A stretch of DNA of 12,388 nucleotides. It comes from Lachnospiraceae bacterium (GTDB taxonomy: Bacteria; Bacillota; Clostridia; Lachnospirales; Lachnospiraceae). Each line of letters begins with the position of its first letter. The first letter of the stretch is position 1. Location of the stretch: positions 1 to 12,388 of the forward strand of contig VSNY01000114.1 in the NCBI GenBank assembly GCA_009774535.1, in the 5' to 3' direction. The translations under genes were made by a program, and so were the position numbers. Below are positions 1 to 7,569 of this stretch, piece by piece. The notes beneath the pieces were generated by a model. It made no database searches and was not told the origin of the DNA. It saw only the letters and a program-made list of their open reading frames with translations.

Positions 1-231
1 TCTCAGTGGTATGTGCTTTTGAATGGCTGAAAGATTTTGGGGTGATTTGAACGGTTCCCGGAAAATAGAGAAAGTCTGGAAAAAAATAACATATTATAAA
101 GAACTGTAACGCAAAAATCATTCTTTTACTACTTAAAAATAAATATTATATAGCTTATAAGTATTCTATTCGCTTTTCTTTTATTTTGCAACCCTGATCT
201 TAATTTTTGTCTGTTTTATCTAAATTTTATT
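1..231. other. AT-rich stretch without a supported gene
   Basis: This stretch is strongly AT-rich, especially 90-230, and has stops in every forward frame. I see no complete gene, no clear terminator and no convincing promoter pair. It lies where the N-terminal third of the glycosyltransferase that follows should be encoded, so it may be replaced or decayed coding sequence. Confidence 0.4.
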
Positions 232-923
232 GTGGATATTCTGCTCAAACAGGCAGAATTCTACAAAAATTTGCTGATTTTGAACAAAAAGATTCGCAAT
301 CATTCAATTTTTAAGAATTTTCCAAAGGTTATCACACAAAAAAAGCGCAAAAAAACCCGCCAGCCTTTTTCGACCCGGATAAACAGGGACGATATTCTGA
401 TGTTGCATATGGGAATCGGGGCAGCGCTGATCGATGATCTTCCCCATTACTGCTGCAGGAAGATTATGGTCTATTATAATATCACGCCGCCGGATATGAC
501 GGGAGATTATGATACAGGTCTGGCGTCTGGCTGTGCCTGGGGATATCAGCAGATGGAGACTATGCGGCAGTGGTTTGACGGTATCATTGCCATGTCAGTT
601 TATAATAAGCGGGATTTGGTGCGAATGGGCTATCCTGCGGATCGAATCTGGGTAATGACTGCTTACTTTATAACGTTTGCAGACTACCGGAAAAAACCGT
701 CGGTGCAGGTCTTAAAAGATTACATATCCTAAAAATCGGGACAAGAAATGTGATTCTTCTGGGACATATTTCTTTTTCTGAACGGTTTTCATTTTATAAA
801 ACAGCGCATGTATTTTTGCGTATGAGTGAACACGAAGGATTTTGCGTACCGTTAGTAGAAGCCATGTATTTTGATGTGCCAATTCTCGCCTATGCGGCGG
901 CAGGCAAGATAGGGATTTTTTGA
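232..923 (+). pseudogene. Broken family-4-type glycosyltransferase gene
   Basis: Two pieces of one glycosyltransferase lie in different frames. The first (232-732, GTG start) reads DDILMLHMGIG, then VYYNITPPD and a GYPADRIWVM segment, which is the middle of a GT-B glycosyltransferase of group 1/GT4 type. It stops at 730-732. The second piece (from about 720, stop at 921-923) reads VILLGHISF, then RMSEHEGFCVPLVEAMYFD, which is the sugar-nucleotide-binding signature of the C-terminal Rossmann domain. Between them the usual stretch of about 60 residues that starts the C-terminal domain (a GRIAPNK-like segment in relatives) is missing, and the frame changes. The end is also cut, shortly after the AYAAA segment. 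The normal N-terminal domain is absent too. Relatives transfer sugars in cell-surface polysaccharide synthesis; this copy should be inactive. The family call is from motif recognition. Confidence 0.75.
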
Positions 924-971
924 ATAATGAAAATTTTTAACGGACACTTTTCAAGCGTAGGCACAAACGAA

Positions 972-1007
972 AGACCACGACGAAGGATAAAACCTTTAGT
1001 GTGGTCT
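972..1007 (-). terminator. Probable terminator of the restriction operon
   Basis: Read on the minus strand, this starts 6 bases after the stop codon of the specificity gene. It forms a nested hairpin: AGACCAC pairs with GTGGTCT, and inside it AAGG pairs with CCTT around a 6-base loop. It is followed by TTTCGTTTGT. The stem and position fit an intrinsic terminator; the T-run is interrupted, so efficiency is uncertain. Confidence 0.55.
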
Positions 1008-1013
1008 GTCACT

Positions 1014-2415
1014 TTATGCTGATATGGTTCTAATTATAATATCATCTATCTGGTTGCGTAGACCTGCAATTTCTGCTTTGATGTCATCCTGCTTCTTAAT
1101 TTCAGCTTGGATTTCTTCAACGATACGGTGCTGTGTATGAATATCTGGTAATGGAACAATAAAGTCACTCAATTCCTGCAGTGAGACTTTTACCATGGTT
1201 TGATTTTTTCCTTTGGTGCTGTATTTAAAGTAATAGCGACCGATAAAGGAATTAAATATATAGGCCATGTATTGCTTATCTATTTCACCGTCAAACTCAA
1301 CTTTAATCATCAAATCCGGATAAACTGTATCTGGTGTTTCTTCATCAGCAATATGCGCTACAGCAGCCAAGGCTACAAGATCCACGGTGTTACCACGACT
1401 AACGAAAAAATCACCATCATGAACACAATATTTGGAAAAGTCTTTTTTATACGCCGAACTGAATTTAGGATTATCAAATGATAATATCCCGTTTGTTGAA
1501 ATAGCATCAATACCCAAGACTTGATATCCAGATTCATCCTCGTCACATGTTGGCGACCATCCATTTTGAGTGGAAATTATGTGTCTTCCCAAGAGTGAAG
1601 CAAAATCAACATGTTTGGATGTGTGATTCTGAAATTCAGTGGCTTTATTCCATCGATAACTGCATCTGAGGTTACGATTATTTTCTGATAAAATCCCCTG
1701 TGCAACAGATACCTTAGTCTTAGTATCTATATTCCAGTATTCTTCAATATCCAAACCAAACTCCCGCTGAAACACCGAATCTATGCTTTCTTTGACAGAA
1801 ACAAGCTTTTCTTAGTTTAATTTCCGTCTCTATAGGAGCTACTTTGGCTAAGGTTTTATCCATATCCGATTCAGAAACTACGGGTATCTTAATGTTTTCT
1901 ATTTCGTAAGGTTGAAGATTGGGTTGAGCCTTTTGAGCAACTAAACCGAAAAGATAATTTATAAACCAATCTGTCTGAAATATCTTTTCATAATAGCGAG
2001 TATTTACGGAAACATCTAAAGGGCGTAAAACCACTGTGTTATTTGAATGAGTTCCACCTACGGCACATGAAGCAATGCCAACTTTACCAGCTGTAGCTCC
2101 GATTGTTGCTAATATAATATCATTTTCTTTAAGAATCCGTTCTTCAGCAATTTCCGAGTTATTATCCAGATATATTGTGTTTTCTAATGAGATGCCATAT
2201 TTATAGTCAATGTCACCAATGCGGATATAAGGAATATTAGTTTTGCCGGTAGTGTAATTTTCTGTTTGCACGCTGCCATTTACTATTTGAAAAAGATCTT
2301 TTAGAAAAACATATTTTGAATAATTATATGCGTCTTGAGTATGCCAATATTTACCGTCAAAGCGGAAATACTTGTGGGTTACTATTTCTTTTAGGCTTTT
2401 AGAATGTATATTCAT
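1014..2415 (-). pseudogene. hsdS: Specificity (S) subunit of the RM system, split by a frameshift
   Basis: S subunits carry two target-recognition domains (TRDs) that read the two halves of the DNA site, separated by conserved helices that dock onto the methylase. The first open part (1744-2415, 223 codons) holds TRD1 and a central helix ending IETEIKLRK. It then runs into 20 unrelated residues. The second part (1014-1775) continues in another frame with the expected central segment VKESIDSVFQREFG, then TRD2 and a C-terminal helix with LPDIHTQHRIVEEI. Skipping one base near 1806-1812 joins them into one protein of about 466 residues, normal for the family. ATG 2415 is preceded by AGGTGG, which overlaps the stop of the upstream methylase gene with a 9-base gap, implying coupled translation. 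The downstream half has only a GTG at 1775 and no good ribosome site. It is either a real knockout, a sequencing error, or a pair of half-size S proteins. Confidence 0.85.
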
Positions 2416-2424
2416 AAGTCCACC

Positions 2425-5118
2425 TCACTCCCAGTCAATATCTCGCATAAAATCGAGAACGGTATTATAGGTTGCCTCATGAAGGGCTACAGCATTACTA
2501 CGGTATTTTTGCAGACGTCCGGAACGGAATTCAGAAATAAGTGCAGTGTCCGTGCGCTCAAGGTACTTATCCTTGAGCTCATTGATGTCATAGTATGTGG
2601 AGATGAACGCCTTAACCTCGGTTAATTCTGCTTCAAGTGCAACCTTCTGCGATTCTAAATCAGATATTTTCTGTTCTATCTGGGCGATCTTATCAACCCT
2701 CTTTTCCTTTACCTTTTTTCCGGTTTCGGATGCTATAGAGTCAGAAAGAGTTGCGATTTTATCTGAATAGTCCTTATTAACTGCAACCACATCGAGTTTT
2801 GAGGGAGCATACTCAAGCTCAAATAACTCATTTGACATCTCTTTTTCACCGCGCTTTGTTCGCTTATAGCCGATGTTATCTACTTCTGCCATGAACACGT
2901 CATAATTAAATTTCTGAGCCACTTCTCCAAATACCCACCATGTATTGACATGGCCGAACGAATCAAAAGTATCCTTATCCAATGTGCATAAATCGTCGAG
3001 TTCAGAGCGGTATTTGTTTATCAAGTCGTCTGCGGATAATGAGCCATCTTTATCAGTAACATGGTTTTTCAACATACGAACAAGTGCAGTTCTTTCTTCC
3101 GCTGAAGTCATGTCCTTAATTGAAGGTAATTTCTTTTTTTCTTTTATGCCGTCATGTACAGCTATAAGGTTCTCGGTTCGTGTCTTGAGTTTGGAATATT
3201 CCTTAGATGCTTCATCCCATGTTTTATTCCATTCTTGCACCTCCTTGGCAGTTTTCTTCTGTGCAAACAGAAGGCTGGTTTTTGTCGAGGTGTATGGCTC
3301 AAAAGCAAGCTGAGGTAAGGAAATAACAGCCTTAATTTTGAAAAACTTATAGAGGAAAAGTCGAATATACTTATTTTCTGTGGTGTCAAATACACTTTCC
3401 GGAAGTACAGCGGCTAACCTGCCGTTTTCTCTTAAAAGCTGATACCAACGCTCAATGAAAAGATTTTCTGAGTTTTTCTTTTCACCAAACACAAAACTTT
3501 TCTTGATGGATTTCTTTGTATCGTTATCAAGTTCCACACTGAAAGGCGGGTTTGTAAGGATAAGGTCAAAATTACCGTTAATTGCCTTATCGTAATACAA
3601 GGGCTCATAGGTGCTGTCGTGCATAACATTTGGAGCGGTCTCTTTTTCGTAATAAGAAAACGGAAGAAGGCCATCCTTAACAAAGATATTAGTTGAGCCG
3701 TCTCCATGAAGAATCATGTTGACCTTAGTAGCCGTACCAAGATTAAAATTCGATTCAGATGCGTAAATATAAGTCTGTGCCCACTTATTTTCTCTGTGAT
3801 CCGGGTAGAACCAATCGGATTCGATTTTATCTTTTACCGCTCTGGTAGAGCCGAGTTCACTGCGGAAACGATACTTCATGTTTTCCGTAATAAACTTCAT
3901 ATATTCAATAAGGAATGTTCCGCTGCCGGCTGACGGGTCAATCATATACGGTATTTCTTTGTCTTTTTTTATACGAGAAATAGCCAGCCTATCTGCTTGT
4001 ATTGCCCACAGCATAAAACGAACGATATTAATGTGTGTGAAGAACTGGCCTTTGCTCTGCTTGAAGCCGTTCCTAATAATGCCCTCAAAAAAATCTCCAA
4101 GAATATCTTTTCCGCTAAGGCTATTTTTGCCGTCGACGAAAGAGAGATCTTCCATCTTCTGAACGGCATATTTTAGCTTTGACAGAGAAAACTTCTTGCT
4201 ATCTACCACATAGGATTTTGAAAGTTCATCCTCATCAAGAATATAAAGCTTTGATTTCAAAGCCTCCCGGTAAAGAGTATTAATACGTTCAAAGAGCTGT
4301 TCGTTTGTTTCAAATTCCTCGTCACCTTCCTTTTCAAAGGTTAGAGACTGGAATTTATATGTTTCTCCACTTTCCGTTGAATCTTCATCTTGTATTTTTG
4401 CAAGAATAAGATTGGTTAGTGAAGCAAATACTTCGTTATCGTCTGTACCGCCGCCTCCCCATAAAACATTGTGGAGGTCAGTTTGAAGCTGACTGAGCAT
4501 TTCGCCAGTGAAATTTGTTTCCAAATCCTTATCTGAATCCTTCACATAAGGTTTATGCTGGGCTTTTCCGTATCGAGCAGGTAAATCATTAGTGAAGTTT
4601 CTTTCAGCTTCCCAGTCTGCGTAAGTAGGATATGCTTCAGTATCAATAATCATGCATTCATCTGACACTTTGCCGCCGACTTCGGACGTGGTATATAACA
4701 CAAGATATTTCACCTTATGTCCTTCAGCGTTTTCCATGAAAGAAACTTTATAGAGCTGTTCCTCTATGGTTTTATCCTTATCAATGGTATCGTATTCATC
4801 CGGGTTTTTTACTTCAATGAACAAGAAAGCATCGCCCTTAGAATCTCTAACGATAATATCTATGCGGCTTGTAATGGTATGTGGCCTGCCTGCAGTGTAC
4901 TCGTGTTCGATTTCAATACGGTCTGCGGCATAGCCCAGTTCGTTAACAAGCCTCGTAAGAATAAACGCACGAGACATTTCTTCATCACCGGTGATTTCAT
5001 TAATTACTCTGCCTTGCACAATCTTATCATAAGCGATTTTGTTTGCTGATAAATCAAGCTTTGTAACAACCTTCGCAGGCTGCTTATCTACATATTTCTT
5101 AATCAGTGTTCTATTCAT
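2425..5118 (-). CDS. Nuclease-methyltransferase fusion (RM subunit, type I-like or BcgI-like)
   Basis: This 897-residue protein joins two activities. Residues about 45-145 resemble the HsdR N-terminal nuclease domain of the PD-(D/E)xK type, with SRIDIIV (Asp87) followed by FIEVK (Glu102, Lys104). Residues about 330-620 are an N6-adenine methyltransferase of HsdM type: GQFFTH (357-362), the AdoMet-binding loop DPSAGSGTF (394-402), the catalytic NPPF (523-526), and a LLRENGRLAAVLPESVF segment (561-577). Residues about 785-845 look like a coiled coil, a likely contact with the S subunit. No Walker A or helicase motif is present, so it lacks the motor of true HsdR. ATG 5118 is preceded by GAGGAG with 8 bases of spacing. 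It lies 90 bases after the regulator gene and immediately before the S gene, all on one strand. It probably methylates adenine and cleaves DNA with S, as in BcgI. Alternatively it is a type I methylase with an inactive nuclease domain. Confidence 0.88.
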   Translation of the reverse strand: MNRTLIKKYVDKQPAKVVTKLDLSANKIAYDKIVQGRVINEITGDEEMSRAFILTRLVNELGYAADRIEIEHEYTAGRPHTITSRIDIIVRDSKGDAFLFIEVKNPDEYDTIDKDKTIEEQLYKVSFMENAEGHKVKYLVLYTTSEVGGKVSDECMIIDTEAYPTYADWEAERNFTNDLPARYGKAQHKPYVKDSDKDLETNFTGEMLSQLQTDLHNVLWGGGGTDDNEVFASLTNLILAKIQDEDSTESGETYKFQSLTFEKEGDEEFETNEQLFERINTLYREALKSKLYILDEDELSKSYVVDSKKFSLSKLKYAVQKMEDLSFVDGKNSLSGKDILGDFFEGIIRNGFKQSKGQFFTHINIVRFMLWAIQADRLAISRIKKDKEIPYMIDPSAGSGTFLIEYMKFITENMKYRFRSELGSTRAVKDKIESDWFYPDHRENKWAQTYIYASESNFNLGTATKVNMILHGDGSTNIFVKDGLLPFSYYEKETAPNVMHDSTYEPLYYDKAINGNFDLILTNPPFSVELDNDTKKSIKKSFVFGEKKNSENLFIERWYQLLRENGRLAAVLPESVFDTTENKYIRLFLYKFFKIKAVISLPQLAFEPYTSTKTSLLFAQKKTAKEVQEWNKTWDEASKEYSKLKTRTENLIAVHDGIKEKKKLPSIKDMTSAEERTALVRMLKNHVTDKDGSLSADDLINKYRSELDDLCTLDKDTFDSFGHVNTWWVFGEVAQKFNYDVFMAEVDNIGYKRTKRGEKEMSNELFELEYAPSKLDVVAVNKDYSDKIATLSDSIASETGKKVKEKRVDKIAQIEQKISDLESQKVALEAELTEVKAFISTYYDINELKDKYLERTDTALISEFRSGRLQKYRSNAVALHEATYNTVLDFMRDIDWE

Positions 5119-5208
5119 AGTTGAATCTCCTCATCTGGTATAATCATTAAATCAATTCTTGCCCTTTGGTAAGTCGAGTCATCGTAGCATTTTTGCCTTG
5201 GATCTTTA

Positions 5209-5805
5209 TTATTCTGTCGTTAAATTCAGTCCGAGCTTGTTTATTTCTTTCTGTATGAATTGCTGCACGAACATTTGCAGCTGCCAGATGAAATACCCTT
5301 CTACATCAAGGCTCTTAAACTGTTCTTTCATCTTCTCGGACGCGCCATGTGTCCCTTTCAATGCTTCCACATAATAATAGAGAGTAGTGAGGAACTCATA
5401 AAAATCCTTATCAGAGAGAAGCTCATCAAGATATGGAATAGTGCGCATGCGCTCCTTCGGATCAACTTGAGGATACATTTCCTTGGCCCGTTTCAAAAAC
5501 TCAATGGCCGCCTCGGACAAGCCAAGCTCCTCATTAAATCCTTTATTTGAAGAGCTTACTCCGGTCAGCAGATAATCAACGGATACATCAAAAAACTTTG
5601 CTATCCTAAGAGCCACATCCGCTGTTGGCTGAGTCTGACCGCTTGCATACTGGCTGATTGTCTGCTGCCTTACACCCACAGTCTCTCCAAGCGCCTTATA
5701 GGTAGTGGAATGGCCGTCTTTAGGATGGCTTTCAAGCAGTCTACGCAGAGTAGTAGGAAAAATATCATAATATCTGTCTGTATTCTGTTCTGGTTGTTTG
5801 TCCAA
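5209..5805 (-). CDS. XRE-family helix-turn-helix regulator of the RM operon
   Basis: The protein has 198 residues. The N-terminal part (about 17-82) is a Cro/CI-type helix-turn-helix, with the turn and recognition helix at about 38-56 (GETVGVRQQTISQYASGQTQ) and the usual FFDVSVDYLLTG close. The remaining 110 residues are helical and charged and match no domain I can name; they may serve for dimerisation or sensing. I chose the TTG start at 5805 because AGGAGG (5814-5819) sits 8 bases upstream and no better start is near. It is the first gene of the operon, so it probably plays the role of a controller protein that sets timing and level of the restriction enzyme. A palindrome inside its own promoter supports self-repression. 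Its function as a regulator of the RM genes is inferred from position. Confidence 0.8.
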   Translation of the reverse strand: MDKQPEQNTDRYYDIFPTTLRRLLESHPKDGHSTTYKALGETVGVRQQTISQYASGQTQPTADVALRIAKFFDVSVDYLLTGVSSSNKGFNEELGLSEAAIEFLKRAKEMYPQVDPKERMRTIPYLDELLSDKDFYEFLTTLYYYVEALKGTHGASEKMKEQFKSLDVEGYFIWQLQMFVQQFIQKEINKLGLNLTTE

Positions 5806-5894
5806 TCGCTGCGCCTCCTATAATTCTACTTTAACTGTGCTTCGTTAAATTAGTTGCGAAATACTTATGTTTTCGTTTCAACTGTGATAAAGTA

Positions 5895-5923
5895 ATCATA
5901 ACAAGTAATACGAAACTTGTCAA
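5895..5923 (-). promoter_or_regulatory. Near-consensus housekeeping promoter of the RM operon
   Basis: On the minus strand the -35 is TTGACA (5918-5923), the spacer is 17 bases and the -10 is TATGAT (5895-5900). This differs from the vegetative consensus at one base. Transcription should start near 5887, giving a leader of about 80 bases before the regulator gene. Confidence 0.85.
5901..5920. promoter_or_regulatory. Palindromic operator within the promoter spacer
   Basis: ACAAGT and ACTTGT form a perfect inverted repeat with 8 bases between them. The 20-bp site lies in the 17-base spacer and the last three bases of the -35. A protein bound here would block RNA polymerase. The adjacent XRE regulator is the obvious candidate, by inference from position. 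Confidence 0.6.
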
Positions 5924-5940
5924 TATTGTAAAACTGATTT

Positions 5941-5973
5941 CTTGCGAACGTTGGCCTGTTCATTTCTCGCAAG
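5941..5973. repeat. Inverted repeat upstream of the RM promoter
   Basis: CTTGCGA (5941-5947) and TCGCAAG (5967-5973) are perfect 7-base arms separated by 19 bases, just upstream of the -35. The same core TTGCGAA also appears in the leader at 5854-5860. The three copies may be extra binding sites for the regulator or another factor. Confidence 0.4.
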
Positions 5974-6008
5974 TTTCAAGAGAGAAATCTATCCAAGTAA
6001 GGGCATGA

Positions 6009-6236
6009 AATGGTCGACCATATGCAGGAACTGAAAGCCATGAAGATATGGATGCTGTGGCATTAGGAAACAAAGAAGGACGGAAACCATACGAAGTGCC
6101 GATGTCAGTAAGCAGAGGCCCCTGTGGTACGGATGAAACCTAGGAAAGCTCATGGGTTACATATGATGAGATTGTCCGAGCTAAAGAAAAAATCACAAGA
6201 GCAGACGGTATCGGCTTCAAGACTCCGGAAGGCTAG
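6009..6236 (+). pseudogene. Decayed reading frame of unknown origin
   Basis: One forward frame stays open from 6009 to a TAG at 6234-6236 except for a single TAG at 6141-6143. The translation looks protein-like, for example PYEVPMSVSRGPCGTDET before the internal stop and SSWVTYDEIVRAKEKI after it. It has no start codon with a ribosome site at the left end, where a TGA precedes it. I do not recognise the family. It could be the inside of a gene cut by the arrival of the RM operon, or a chance open frame. Confidence 0.35.
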
Positions 6237-6268
6237 CAATAGCGCGGTTTTGTGATTTAGTAGATGAA

Positions 6269-6955
6269 ATGAAAGATCTGGGAATATGTCCTGTTATATG
6301 TGATTATTACAGTGATGCGCCGGCAAAGAAAATGGGGTGTCCGGCTTATGATATCAGTACAATGAATTTGGAAAAACTGATACACGTTGCAAAGTTTCAT
6401 CATATAGATGGCGTATTGAGTGCATTTTCAGACCGGAATCTGGTTATGGCTTATGAAATAGGGAAAGCATTGGATCTTCCGCAATTGTTTGAGATAGATA
6501 AAATAGAGCTTTTTACGGATAAAAAGAGGATGAAGGAGTTTTTTTTAAAAGCGCAGCTGCCATTGATAAAATACTGCATTCTCAGACATGGATTTGAATC
6601 AGATCATTTAAATAATATGAAATTCCCAATGGTTGTGAAACCAGTGGATGCATATGGCAGTAAAGGGATTTTTGTCTGTGAAAATGTTGAACAGATCCGG
6701 ATACATTTTCAAGATGTAATTAGTGAGTCACTGAAATATCAGGATTGGATCATTGTGGAGGAATTATATCCAGCTGATGAGATCTCTATCAATGCCTGGG
6801 TAAAACATGGGCGTCTATATCTTACTTGTGTATATGATGTGATTGGAAATTATAAATCTGATATACAGTTAAATATTATGAAAAAGAAAAATTACCATAT
6901 GGAAGGGTGCAGGTATGGGAAAGAGGAACTTTTAAGGATGAGATACTTAAGGTAA
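6269..6955 (+). pseudogene. Truncated ATP-grasp ligase gene
   Basis: The 228-residue frame matches the middle of an ATP-grasp protein of the carbamoyl-phosphate-synthase-like group. It has CPVICDYYSDAPAK (end of the pre-ATP-grasp Rossmann fold), MVVKPVDAYGSKGI (ATP-binding loop) and VEELYPADEISINAWV (central strand of the grasp fold). Relatives usually have about 380-420 residues. Here the first strand with its glycine-rich turn is missing, and the C-terminal part with the metal-binding residues is absent. The reading frame ends in DNA that belongs to an hsp20-like remnant, read out of frame (last about 8 residues). Upstream the frame stays open back to 6185, without a convincing start or ribosome site. 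Such enzymes join a carboxylate to an amine using ATP, but the substrate cannot be told from the sequence, and this copy should be inactive. Confidence 0.7.
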
Positions 6956-6990
6956 CGGTTCCGAAAAAGGAAGTGAGACTACAAAAAGAA
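6933..6990 (+). pseudogene. 3' remnant of an hsp20-like gene
   Basis: The frame reads FKDEILKVTVPKKEV, nearly the same as FEDGILKVTVPKKEV near the end of the intact small heat-shock protein gene downstream. Bases 6946-6974 are identical to 8360-8388 (29 of 29). The similarity fades on both sides: upstream it breaks into ATP-grasp sequence, downstream it is lost after about 6985. Confidence 0.8.
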
Positions 6991-7002
6991 ACTGCCGGAC
7001 AT

Positions 7003-7050
7003 GAGGGCGCATGTATGTTATGCCAGATATTTTTGGGATTTTTAGTGATC
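7003..7050 (+). pseudogene. 5' remnant of an hsp20-like gene
   Basis: A GAGG ribosome-site core, then ATGTTATGCC (7015-7024) and ATATTTTTGG (7027-7036), matches the start of the intact hsp20 gene (7991-8013) apart from three single-base indels, with the same GAGG-to-ATG spacing. The remnant encodes MPDIFGIFSDPDP in one frame, compared with MPSIFG in the intact gene, and stops at 7077-7079. It follows the 3' remnant directly, so head follows tail. Confidence 0.5.
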
Positions 7051-7090
7051 CCGATCCTGCTGGTACTCTACATAAATAAAATTCATTTTT

Positions 7091-7119
7091 TTGTGTATGT
7101 CTTCGTGATATGGTATAAC
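7091..7119 (+). promoter_or_regulatory. Promoter of the AbrB/PIN pair
   Basis: TTGTGT (7091-7096) and TATAAC (7114-7119) are spaced by 17 bases, with TG one base before the -10 (extended -10). Transcription should start near 7126, about 23 bases before the antitoxin start. Confidence 0.55.
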
Positions 7120-7123
7120 AAAA

Positions 7124-7138
7124 GTAAGAAATTCTTAC
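7124..7138. promoter_or_regulatory. Palindrome at the toxin-antitoxin start site
   Basis: GTAAGAA, one A, then TTCTTAC is a perfect palindrome that covers the predicted transcription start. AbrB/MazE-type antitoxins typically bind such sites to repress their own operon, so this is a plausible operator. Confidence 0.45.
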
Positions 7139-7148
7139 AAGAAAGCAT

Positions 7149-7419
7149 ATGCAAATGTGTATAAAAATATTAACAGTTTCTTCTAAAGGCCAGATTTCCC
7201 TGCCAGCCAGTATCCGAAAACTTATGCCGATTGATACTGGTGATAAACTTGTGGCATATACTTCGGGAGATGTCATTATGCTCAAAACATTAAAACTTCC
7301 TTCTACTGAAGAATTTGAAGATTCACTGGATGAAGCTCAAAAATGGGCCAGGTGTGGGATATCATGAAAATGATGTTAATGATATGATCAAATTAGTTAG
7401 AAAGAAGAAACGGATATGA
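7149..7419 (+). pseudogene. AbrB/SpoVT-like antitoxin gene, frameshifted near its end
   Basis: The frame begins ILTVSSKGQISLPASIRK, the swapped-hairpin DNA-binding fold of AbrB/MazE antitoxins, followed by GDKLVAYTSGDVIMLKTL. After EAQKWA (residue 67) the frame is lost at about 7347-7352 and stops at 7365-7367, giving 72 residues. In the neighbouring frame the expected tail continues as GYHENDVNDMIK to a TGA at 7417-7419, so the undamaged protein would have had about 89 residues. That TGA overlaps the toxin start as ATGA, the usual arrangement of such pairs. The DNA-binding half is intact and could still be made and bind; the lost tail is the part that usually wraps the toxin. The start could also be the ATG at 7155. 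Confidence 0.8.
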
Positions 7420-7569
7420 GAATTTTGATCGATACAAACGTTCTGATTTCAGGTGTATGTTTTGGCGGATTTCCAAGAAAAATTCTCAGTGCTGTTGTTG
7501 GGGGAGAAGGTTATTGCCTGCGCTACAGCAGAAATTATTGATGAATACGAAGAAAAAATAATTTTGTGA
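7416..7569 (+). pseudogene. PIN-domain toxin gene remnant
   Basis: The start MRILIDTNVLISG is the first strand of a PIN RNase, with the first catalytic aspartate (Asp6 in IDTNVL). The frame breaks in a run of five G at 7500-7504. One base fewer restores ACATAEIIDEYEEKI, which is the next conserved part with the helix following it, and this then ends at TGA 7567-7569 after about 50 residues. Full PIN toxins have about 130-150 residues and need three or four acidic residues spread over the domain, so this one cannot be active. Relatives are ribonucleases (VapC-like, COG1569-type) held in check by the antitoxin encoded just upstream. Confidence 0.8.

Noticed and set aside
3..50. A short forward frame at the left edge (SVVCAFEWLKDFGVI then stop) that could be the end of a gene.
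   Set aside because: Only 15 residues are visible and no family can be recognised; it may be chance.
1014..5118. Complete type I restriction system with HsdR.
   Set aside because: No helicase or Walker motifs occur in any reading frame of the operon; only an HsdR-N-like domain fused to the methylase is present.
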